Source: Hericium rajendrae
Lineage: Eukaryota > Basidiomycota > Agaricomycetes > Russulales > Hericiaceae
NCBI GenBank assembly: GCA_033439255.1
Contig: JAVRDV010000016.1
Coordinates: forward strand, 744,001-808,000
Direction of reading: 5' to 3'
Length of the DNA stretch: 64,000 bases
Position numbers and translations under genes: made by a program. The notes beneath the pieces were generated by a model. The model saw only the letters and a program-made list of their open reading frames with translations. It ran no database searches and was not told where the DNA came from. Shown here one piece after another: positions 53,030 through 62,870 of the stretch (the first letter of the stretch is position 1; each line of letters begins with the position of its first letter).

Positions 53030-54545
53030 CAAGGTGGTGTACCCATCCCTAGTATCCATCGTTCCTGGCACCAGTACTCTGGTCTCGAACTCATCGCATC
53101 CAAGAACTTGACCTCTCGCGCGACAGGAAGCTAATGGCTTCATCCTCACCAACAAGTACTTGGAATGTCCCCCTGGTGCGTGGTGCTTCGGCAATAACGA
53201 TTGGATTGACGAGCTCAACGTCTGTGCCGCAAGCGTGCACTCGAGGCCTTCCATCTTGACCTCGCGAAGTGGGGTGTATACATTCAGTCCTACTCCGGTC
53301 CAACAGCCAAGTATGACTGCATTCTGATCTGTCACTATTCGTGCTGAGCAGGCGTGTTATGTAGCTTCACGGTGCTCACGGCGCTTCTTCAACCTCAGGA
53401 CTGCCTCATGGGTTTCGGTCTGTCCGATGACGACCACGGCTACTACACCGCCAAGAAGAAGATGACCGCATTCTCGATCTACTTCCAGTCGCTCCTGTAC
53501 GGCCTCGACGCGCAGATGCAGGTCATTGAAGGGCCTGGCGAAGCAGCCGCGCCTCTTCAAGCTGCGCCTCGTCATCTGCGGTGCGTCCGCGTACCCGTGA
53601 CTGGGACTACGCCGCGCTGCGCAAGACCGCGGACGAGCACGGCGCGTACCTGATGGCTGACATCGCGCACACGTCCGGCCTCATTGCCGTGCAGGAGCTC
53701 AGCGACTCCTTCACGTACTGCGACGTTGTGATGACGACAACGTGCGTGCCGTTCTGCGCTGCCTCCTGTGTTCTTGCTGACGATGCTGCAGGCACAAGAT
53801 GTTTCTTGGCCTGCGGGCGGGCTTCATGTTCTTCCGCAAGGATGGTGGGAACCACAAGGACCTCGAGAAGTGCATCAATGATGCCATCTTCCCTGCCTGC
53901 CAGGGTGGCTGCACAACAATTTAGGCCTTCTCGCCCTCTGTTTTTTCCTCCCTGCCCACCGCTCTGCAGACTATCCCCGGCATCGCGACCGCACTCCTGC
54001 AGGCGTCGCAGCCCGGGGCGTATGCAAAGCAGATCATGTTGAACGTGCGCGCTCGCGGAAGAACTCTTTCAGGAGGGCTGCAAGGTCCAGACGGGCGACA
54101 CAGGCAGCCACTTCGTGCTCTGGGACCTGCGCCCGCTCTGCCTCAGTGGCTTCAAGGTCGAGAAGGTCGGCAGCCTCCTCCATATCACCATCAACAGTGT
54201 GCCCCCTCCCTCTCCCTCCCACTGCCATTGCTGACATGCATAGCAGAGAATGCGGTCTCAGGCGATACGAACGCGCAAGTGCCCGGCAGCGTTCGCCTCG
54301 GCACGAGCGTGCTGACATTGCACAGCGTGCTCAACGCGGACGTGCGCATGATCGCGCGCTTTCTGCACCCCAGCGTGCAGATCCCGCTGCTGCTACAGAA
54401 GGAGACAAGATCGAAGCTACTGAAGGATTTCATGCGCGTCACGACGACGCCCAAGGAGGGCAAGCTCAGTGCAAGAAGACTGCTCAACTACAACCCACCA
54501 CTCAACGAGCCGACTCCCCGAGACGTCCACGCCCAAGATCAATGA
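53030..54545 (+). pseudogene. serine hydroxymethyltransferase pseudogene
   Basis: SHMT converts serine and tetrahydrofolate to glycine and methylene-THF using PLP. Family segments occur in order but in different frames: [137 protein letters not shown] (with the PLP Lys), [41 protein letters not shown] and KLLKDFMRVTTTPKEGK. At least four frame shifts and several small deletions (for example in the NARYYGG region and before GYYTAKKK) break it. It is a decayed copy of a cytosolic-type SHMT gene, since intron remnants are visible. Confidence 0.88.
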
Positions 54546-55330
54546 GGCTTAGGATGAGCGCACTATTGCTGCGGATGACTGCAAACAGTTGAACATCCAG
54601 GTGTCGGTGTATGTCACTGTCATGCCTGACAATCTGAAGAATTATGTTGGGCCGCCGATTTACTACAAGGACCGCACGTACGTGCGTCTGCCATCGCCTG
54701 GTGTAACCTCGGGCTTAGGATACCTTGGTAATGGTCCGAGAGCGATGATGACAGTCGAGGCAACAGTGAGTATATTCAAAAGGCCATCTTACATGCACAT
54801 ATTAAACATGCCTTTTTTGTAGATGACGCTAGGTAAAGGCAGTCTTCAACTCAGTGGCCATCTCGGCGAGGTCACTCGCGAACAGCCCAGATCGCCTCGA
54901 GTTTTATGGAGGCATAGTCATACTAGGTCGGCATCAGAAAGACCGAGGGCGAGCAGTTCTCCAGCAATTGCAATGTCCATGTGTATATGCCGGAGGGTAG
55001 CTTTGGCAAGGAGGGTCCCAGCACCGGGGACTGCTCTCCTGTCTGCATTTTCGTTTGTCTATTCACACGGACAAAGATCAATCACGACATTGATATGCCA
55101 CTTGGATGTTGTGTCCAATATAACATAGCGTTGTCCAGCCATGACTGGTGAGATGTCGCCGATTGGTCAGGTGTCGCCAGTCGACGGGCTGAGGGACATT
55201 CTCGCCGTACACCGCGCGGGCATCAAGACGATCCTCACGCCTGCCGCAAATCGCACTGACATCGAGGAGAACATGCTGGGGAGCGTGAAGGCGAGCTTCA
55301 GGTCTGTCTACATCGAGGATGTGTGGAGGT
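54546..55330 (+). pseudogene. mitochondrial Lon protease pseudogene fragment (proteolytic domain)
   Basis: Segments of the Lon C-terminus appear in order: NLKNYVGPPIYYKDRTYVRL, GVTSGLGYLGNGPRAMMTVE, GKGSLQLSGHLGEVTRE, then, out of frame, the region of the catalytic serine (here G-P-S-T-G followed by unrelated residues), and finally MTGEMSPIGQVSPVDGLRDI with AVHRAGIKTILTPAANR and DIEENMLGSVKASF. The catalytic Lys expected in the GGLKEK motif is replaced (DGLRDI). Frame breaks and the altered catalytic dyad show it is dead. No ATPase domain is present, so only the 3' end of the gene was copied or kept. Confidence 0.87.
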
Positions 55331-55872
55331 GCTCATCGGGATGTTCAAGGGTGAGCCAATCACGGATTGCTGGAAGGCAGAGCATGTGCTTCTCTTTATT
55401 TTTGATAAGCTAACGACATGTCCTCATGCAGAACTAATGTTCGGGCATGCGCACCGAGTCGGACGTGTCCAAGGTGATCGCGCTCAGTGCAGATGCGATC
55501 ATGGTTGGCTGTCTGTACATCTGGGGCTTGTCACATAAGGGTGAGACCATCGGAAGATGACTGCCACCGTGGATCAGAGCACAATGGCCAATGCGTTGTA
55601 CCGGGCGTTCTGGTCTGGAAATCTTGTAGGGTACTATGGTAGGAAGTTCTGTTCAGGCACCGTCTCTGTTGACTATAGAGTATCATCATGAACTCGAGGA
55701 TGCAGCCCGACTCGTCCCACCTTACGGTTCGACATTGTGGCATGCCATAGTGCCACTTGGACAATGCGTGACTTTTTAGTGGCATATGTTCAATGCTTTA
55801 TCAAGGTCACTGCAATGCCTCGAACTTCAACCAAGCTGACTTCCTCTTTCTTACCCCCGTCTTGTATTCAAA
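55331..55872. other. spacer between the Lon fragment and the integrase-like gene
   Basis: These 542 bp hold no recognisable gene. A short frame around 55455-55560 (TESDVSKVIALSADAIMVG) could be a relic of another gene but is too short to assign. Confidence 0.4.
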
Positions 55873-57133
55873 ATGCCCGCAGACCGTCGCAAGACTGTCA
55901 ACAACAATTCTCGAGGTGCTAATCAACACGGAAACCAGTCAATCCGTACGTCCGATCTCCCAGCCTCAATTGCCACTTCTCATGCCAGCTGCAGTCACGC
56001 AGCATCCTGAGCTCCCCACACTCATTCAGACATACATCAATGAGCATGTCTACATCAAGGATATTCCAAGAGAGCTTGTGGACGACTATCAGATCTTTGT
56101 TTTATAAGTGACAACTGCTATGTTATCCACAAATTTGTTTGACAGTTTGCTAGAAAACGCACGGTCGAGCATATCATACATTCGGAGAACATCCCTACAA
56201 CTCGCAACAGTGGTCTAACACAAGATGAGAAGGTCAAGGCTGTAGTAACTGTGTCACAAGGTGATCCGCTAGAGCACTGGGGTGCTCGCAGAGTCAAAGA
56301 CAAGCTGGCGCTTGATGGGATACATGTACCTCGGTATGTGTTCGATGCTATTATTCTGTTGCATATGGTAACTAACCGCCACATTAGGGACTTCATCCAT
56401 GTGTGTCGATTATTCAATAATCCTGAGGGCACCGTGGCTCACCATCCTAGAAGCCGAAAGCTGCATCGTAAGTCAATCTGGTCGACGGGACCCAACGAGG
56501 AATGGGGGATAGATGGCCACGAGAAAATTTCACTTTCTATGGGTATCACCATATATGGAATTATTGACAAGTTCAGCCGGAAGGAGTTGGCCGTCGTAGC
56601 AGTGCCTCGCCAGAAGGGTCGATCAGTTGATCTGCCTCTGACCGTGTTTCTCATGGCTGCTCGGGCACAGAAAGGTAAGCATTCAGGCAATTCTCTATCG
56701 ACGATATCACAATAGCTGATGAACAACACGCCGCAGGTATTCCATTGCAAGTCGTTAGTGATATGGGAACGGAAACTGGCAAAGTGGCTGCTACGATGAT
56801 TGCGATGCGGTAAGCTGTTTTTCTGATGCTCAGAAGGGCAGATGTGACTATATTATCTTTCCAGGCAGACATATGCTCCTCATTTGGACATCGAGATGCT
56901 TCCACCTCATGTCTTTGTTAAGAGCACGTCAAATATCACGCGTGAAAGCCAGTGGCGGGAGATCTGGGAAAATGTCCTCGCCAACATCGCACATGAATGG
57001 GAAGCAGGGAAATATGATGCTGGATATCACCCTCTGGATCCTATCCATGAGTACAGTCCCTTTCATTTGCATGTGCTTGCTTCGTTCTTGACACGTTCTG
57101 TAGGGGTCTTGCTTTCTGGCTTTGGAGTATGTT
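55873..57133 (+). pseudogene. integrase-core (rve-like) gene of the basidiomycete domesticated type, truncated
   Basis: The start MPADRRKTVNNNSRG is typical of this family, but the frame shifts before PELPTLIQTYINEHV. Later exons read TVEHIIHSENIPTTRNSGLT, DPLEHWGARRVKDKL, DFIHVCRLFNN, then the core: GPNEEWGIDGHEKISLSMGI (first catalytic Asp), IIDKFSRKELAVVAVP, IPLQVVSDMGTETGKV (second Asp), QTYAPHLDIEMLPPHV, TRESQWREIWENV and YHPLDPIHE. Such genes derive from transposon or retroelement integrases and are abundant in agaricomycetes. The coding sequence stops abruptly at about 57133, where satellite DNA begins with CAGTCACTTAGTG, so the C-terminus is missing. Confidence 0.8.
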
Positions 57134-58135
57134 CAGTCACTTAGTGCATTGAGGGAATGCCAGACGAGCTTGACAAAGTGCCATTGTTGATTGGCCATCC
57201 TGCGCTGGCCCGTCTGTCACAATGTAGCAGTCATCCAATGACAGGCCTGCCCTTCCTATGTACCAATGGGTCATTGTCCGGCCTCTAGTCATTTAATCTG
57301 TAGTGTCCATTCATCATTGACCGGCCTGTCCTCTGACGTCCATTAGATCATTGGCTGGCCCACTTGATCCCGCGGGATATCAGTTGCTTGGCCCGTCCTC
57401 TACCGTCCATTGGGTCATTGGCTGGCCCATCCCCTTATAATGTCTACTGGTCATTCATCATTGACAGGCCCATCCTCTGACGTCCGTTGGATCATTGGCT
57501 GGCCCACTTGATCCCACGGAATATCAGTTGCTCGGCCCGTCCTCTACCGTCCATTGGGTCATTGGCTGGCCCATCCCCTTATAATGTCTACTGGTCATTC
57601 ATCATTGACGGGCCCATCCTTTGATGTCCAATGGGTCATTGGCTGGCCCTCTCGATCCTGCGGAATGTCAATTGCTCGGCCGGTTCTCTACCATCCATTG
57701 GGTCATCGACGGGCCTGTCCCCTTATAATGTCTACTGGTCATTCATCATTGATGGGCCCATCCTCTGATGTCCCATGGGTCATTGGCTGGCCTGCTCGAT
57801 CTTGCAGGTTGTCAATTGCTCGGCCGATCCTCTACCATTCATTGGATCATTGACAGGCCCGTCCTCTTACAATTTCTACTGGTCATTGAGTCATTGGCTG
57901 GCCCATCCTCTTACAATACCACTGCATATTCATCATTGACTGGCCCGTCCTCTGACGTCCAATGGGTCATTGGCTGGCCTGTCCTTTAACAATGTCTACT
58001 GTACATTCATCATTGACGGGCCCGTTCTCCACTGTCTAATGGGTCATTGGCTGGTCCACTTGATCCTACAAGTTGTCAATTGCTCGGCCCATCCTCTACT
58101 GTCCAATGGGATGTTATTGGATCTCATGGAATCCT
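57134..58135 (+). repeat. satellite block A, copy 1 (144-bp monomer)
   Basis: Starts CAGTCACTTAGTGCATTGAG. Repeats of GGTCATTGGCTGGCCC are spread through it. A higher-order monomer of 144 bp is clear from TCATTGGCTGGCCCATCCCC at 57415 and 57559 and from CCCCTTATAATGTCTACTGG at about 57575 and 57719. No coding potential beyond chance frames. Confidence 0.9.
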
Positions 58136-59168
58136 GCCAGACTCTGTCTTAGACATTTTCAGATCCCATGTGATCCCACGGGATTCTGTTTTGGACATTT
58201 TCAGATCCTATGAGATCCTGTGGGATTCTATCTTAGACATTTTTGAATCCCATGAAATTCCACAGGATTCTGTTTTAGACATTTTTGGATCCCATGGAAT
58301 CCTGCAGGATTCTGTTTTAGACATTTTTGGGAATCCCGCGGGATTCTCTTTTGGACATTTTTGGATCCCATGGGATCCTATGGGATTTTGTTTTAGACAT
58401 TTTTAGGGATCCTGTGGGATTCTGTCTTAGACATTTTCTGACTACATGAAATCCCGCGGGATTCAGTTTTAGACATTTTCTGACTGCATGAAATCCCGCG
58501 GGATTCAGTTTTAGACATTTTTGGAGATCCCGCGGGATTCTGTCTTAGACATTTTCTGACTGCATGAAATCCCGTGGGATTTGATTTTAGACATTTTCTA
58601 ACCACATGAAATTCCACAGGATTTTGTTTTAGACATTTTTAGGGATCCTGCGGGATTCTGTCTTAGACATTTTCTGACTGCATGAAATCCCGCAAGATTC
58701 GGTTTTAGACATTTTCAGAGATCCCGTGGGATTCTGTCTTAGTAGACATTTTCTAATCACATGAAATCCCGCGGAATTCTGTCTTAGACATTTTTAGGTA
58801 TCCCGTAGGATTCTATCTTAGACATTTTTCGACCACATGAAATTCTGCAGAATTCTGTTTTAGATGTTTTCAGATCCCATAGGATCTTGTGAGATTCTGT
58901 TTTAGACATTTTTAGATCCCATGAGATTCTGTCTTAGATATTTTCAGATTACATGAAATCTCACAGACTCTGTCTTAGACATTTTTGGATCCTATAAAAT
59001 CTTGTCTTAGATGCTTTTAAATTTCATAGGATCAAATTATATGAGATGTTGTTTTAGACACTTTCAGATCCTATCATGGGATATTACAGGATTTTGTTTT
59101 GGATAATCCTGTGAAATCTCATCTTAGACACTTTTGGATCTTATGGAATTCTGTAGAATTCTGTTATA
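58136..59168 (+). repeat. minisatellite block B, copy 1 (34-43-bp units)
   Basis: Units combine TTTTAGACATTTT(T/C) with a palindromic AATCCCGCGGGATT core, in a short form (about 34 bp) and a long form (about 42-43 bp, with CTGACTGCATGA). Cores decay towards the 3' end (GGATCC, AGATCC and other variants). The strand bias is constant. Confidence 0.92.
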
Positions 59169-60093
59169 TAGACTTTTGCTTCTCACATTAGCAAACATGG
59201 TCATTTTTCTGACTCATTGACAGTGGTCTGACTCATCTGAAAGTAGTCTGACTTATGCAAATCAGACCATTGTTAGTGAGTCAGAAAAATGGTCATCTTT
59301 GCCTATCTCAGATATATTTATCTAGAAATTCAATCTGAGATACCAGAATAGCAAAGTAACAAGTGATATGTAAAAATAGTGATATGTGTCTTGAAGTGTA
59401 GTACAATGTCATCTGAGTGGTAGACAAGTGGTCTGACTGTCATAGCTGTCCTGGCTCACTTGCAAACTGCAAAATACTGGATAAAATGCTTTGTGTAAAA
59501 CAAAAATTTGTAAATATCTCAGTTAATTCTGATCCAATTGATATAAAAATGTTACTATATGAAAGGTCCTGAAAAACCTGCATCTAATCCAATATATTGC
59601 TAAACATATTCTCCAATTGAACCATAAAAAACTGCAATATACTGATTTGTACAATTTTTAAGTATAATATTTGTATCATGACCTCAATCAGTCCTTATAT
59701 AACTTAATGCATGTTATATTCAAATTGATTTTAAGAAATCATCTATCAAAGAATGCATATAGTTGTTTAAGCACACATTTTCATATTTGGCAGTTAATAT
59801 AAGTAAAAAAGTGTTACATTTGAATTCAGCTCACAAAATGAAGCAAATATATATAGATATATTGTATAGTTAAGTACTAAACTTGGCATAATTGCTTATA
59901 GAACAATTTGGATGTCAGATCTGAGCATAGCTTGAGATTCTTGGATAATTGCCAAATTGATAAATTACCATTGGATCTCATGAGATGACACTAAATCAGC
60001 ATTTTGCAAAATATCATGGTAACTCAGGTGAAACCTTATAAATTTCAAAAGTATCTAAGACAAAATCCTACAAGACTTGATCTCCACATGAAA
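59169..60093 (+). repeat. AT-rich block C, copy 1
   Basis: A non-tandem AT-rich segment of about 0.92 kb. Its exact reverse complement, with few changes, lies at 61955-62870. The outer part has its own small inverted repeat of ATGGTCATTTTTCTGACTCA (59199) against TGAGTCAGAAAAATGGTCAT (59276). Confidence 0.93.
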
Positions 60094-61095
60094 CAGTCAC
60101 TTAGTGCATTGAGGTAATGCCAGGTGAACCTGACAAAGTGCTATTGTTGATTGGCCATCCTGCGCTGGCCCGTCCGTCACAATGTAGCAGTCATCCAATG
60201 ACAGGCCTGCCCTTCCTATGTACCAATGGGTCATTGTCCGGCCTCTAGTCATTTAATCTGTAGTGTCCATTCATCATTGACTGGCCTGTCCTCTGACGTC
60301 CATTGGATCATTGGCTGGCCCACTTGATCCCGCGGGATATCAGTTGCTCGGCCCGTCCTCTACCGTCCATTGGGTCATTGGCTGGCCCATCCCCTTATAA
60401 TGTCTACTGGTCATTCATCATTGACGGGCCTGTCCTCTGATGTCCAATGGGTCATTGGCTGGCCCTCTCGATCCTGCGGAATGTCAATTGCTCAGCCGGT
60501 TCTCTACCATCCATTGGGTCATCGACGGGCCTGTCCCCTTATAATGTCTACTGGTCATTCATCATTGACGGGCCCGTCCTCTGATGTCCAATGGGTCATT
60601 GGCTGGCCCTCTCGATCCCGCGGAATGTCAATTGCTCGGCCGGTTCTCTACCATCCATTGGGTCATCGACGGGCCTGTCCCCTTATAATGTCTACTGGTC
60701 ATTCATCATTGACGGGCCCATCCTCTGATGTCCCATGGGTCATTGGCTGGCCTGCTCGATCTCGCAGGTTGTCAATTGCTCGGCCGATCCTCTACCATTC
60801 ATTGGATCATTGACAGGCCTGTCCTCTTACAATTTCTACTGGTCATTGAGTCATTGGCTGGCCCATCCTCTTACAATACCACTGCATATTCATCATTGAC
60901 TGGCCCATCCTCTGACGTCCAATGGGTCATTGGCTGGCCTGTCCTTTAACAATGTCTACTGTACATTCATCATTGACGGGCCCGTTCTCCACTGTCTAAT
61001 GGGTCATTGGCTGGTCCACTTGATCCTACAAGTTGTCAATTGCTCGGCCCATCCTCTACTGTCCAATGGGATGTTATTGGATCTCATGGAATCCT
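60094..61095 (+). repeat. satellite block A, copy 2
   Basis: Direct copy of 57134-58135 at a constant offset of 2960 bp with scattered substitutions and rearranged 144-bp monomers. It starts with the same CAGTCACTTAGTGCATTGAG. Confidence 0.93.
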
Positions 61096-61954
61096 GCCAG
61101 ACTCTGTCTTAGACATTTTCAGATCCCATGTGATCCCACGGGATTCTGTTTTGGACATTTTCAGATCCTATGAGATCCTGTGGGATTCTATCTTAGACAT
61201 TTTTGAATCCCATGAAATTCCACAGGATTCTGTTTTAGACATTTTTGGATCTCATGGAATCCTGCAGGATTCTGTTTTAAACATTTTTGGGAATCCCGCG
61301 GGATTCTCTTTTGGACATTTTTGGATCCCATGGGATCCTATGGGATTTTGTTTTAGACATTTTTAGGGATCCTGTGGGATTCTGTCTTAGACATTTTCTG
61401 ACTGCATGAAATCCCGCGGGATTCAGTTTTAGACATTTTTGGAGATCCCGCAGGATTCTGTCTTAGTAGACATTTTCTAACCACATGAAATCCCACGGGA
61501 TTCTGTTTTAGACATTTTTAGAGATCCCACAGGATTCTGTCTTAGACATTTTCTGACTGCATGAAATCTCGCGAGATTTGGTTTTAGACATTTTTGGAGA
61601 TCCCGTGGGATTTTGTCTTAGTAGACATTTTCTAACCACATGAAATCCCACGGGATTCTGTTTTAGACATTTTTAGAGATCCCACAGGATTCTGTCTTAG
61701 ACATTTTCTGACTGCATGAAATCTCGCGAGATTTGGTTTTAGACATTTTTGGAGATCCCGTGGGATTTTGTCTTAGTAGACATTTTCTAACCACATGAAA
61801 TCCCACGGGATTCTGTTTTAGACATTTTCAGACTACATAAAATCCTGCAAGATTATGTTTTAGATGTTTTTAGATTCATAGGATCTTGTAGGACTCTATG
61901 TTAGATATTTTTTGTATTTTATAAAATCTTGTCTTAGATGCTTTTGGATTTCAT
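61096..61954 (+). repeat. minisatellite block B, copy 2
   Basis: Direct copy of block B with a different unit order; a three-unit group around TCTCGCGAGATTTGG is itself duplicated (61546-61700). Diagnostic variants GGATCTCATGG and TTTTAAACATTTTTGGG distinguish it from copy 1. Confidence 0.9.
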
Positions 61955-62870
61955 GAGATCAAGTCTTGTAGGATTTTGTCTTAGATACTTTTGAAATTTA
62001 TAAGGTTTCACCTGAGTTACCATGATATTTTGCAAAATGCTGATTTAGTGTCATCTCATGAGATCCAATGGTAATTTATCAATTTGGCAATTATCCAAGA
62101 ATCTCAAGTTATGCTCAGATCTGACATCCAAATTGTTCTATAAGCAATTATGCCAAGTTTAGTACTTAACTATACAATATATCTATATACATTTGCTTCA
62201 TTTTGTGAGCTGAATTCAAATGTAACACTTTTTTACTTATATTAACTGCCAAATATGAAAATGTGTGCTTAAACAACTATATGCACTCTTTGATAGATGA
62301 TTCCTTAAAATCAATTTGAATATAACATGCATTAAGTTATATAAGGACTGGTTGAGGTCATGATACAAATATTATACTTAAAAATTGTACAAATCAGTAT
62401 ATTGCAGTTTTTTATGGTTCAATTGGAGAATATGTTTAGCAATATATTGGATTAGATGTAGGTTTTTCAGGACCTTTCATATAGTAACATTTTTATATCA
62501 ATTGGATCAGAATTAACTGAGATATTTACAAATTTTTGTTTTACACAAAGCATTTTATCCAGTATTTTGCAGTTTGCAAGTGAGCCAGGACAGCTATGAC
62601 AGTCAGACCACTTGTCTACCACTCAAATGACATTGTACTACACTTCAAGACACATATCACTATTTTTACATATCACTTGTTACTTTGCTATTCTGGTATC
62701 TCAGATTGAATTTCTAGATAAATATATCTGAGATAGGCAAAGATGACCATTTTTCTGACTCACTGACAATGGTCTGATTTGCATAAGTCAGACTACTTTC
62801 AGATGAGTCAGACCACTGTCAATGAGTCAGAAAAATGACCATGTTTGCTAATGTGAGAAGCAAAAGTCTA
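61955..62870 (-). repeat. AT-rich block C, inverted copy
   Basis: Reverse complement of 59169-60093; mirrored positions sum to about 122040, placing the dyad axis near 61020. Differences are few. Confidence 0.93.

Noticed and set aside
55455-55560. Possible gene fragment TESDVSKVIALSADAIMVG
   Set aside because: Too short and without a second supporting segment.
57554-58406. Repetitive proteins in satellite blocks A and B
   Set aside because: Monomer-derived frames repeated identically in each copy; no evidence of coding.
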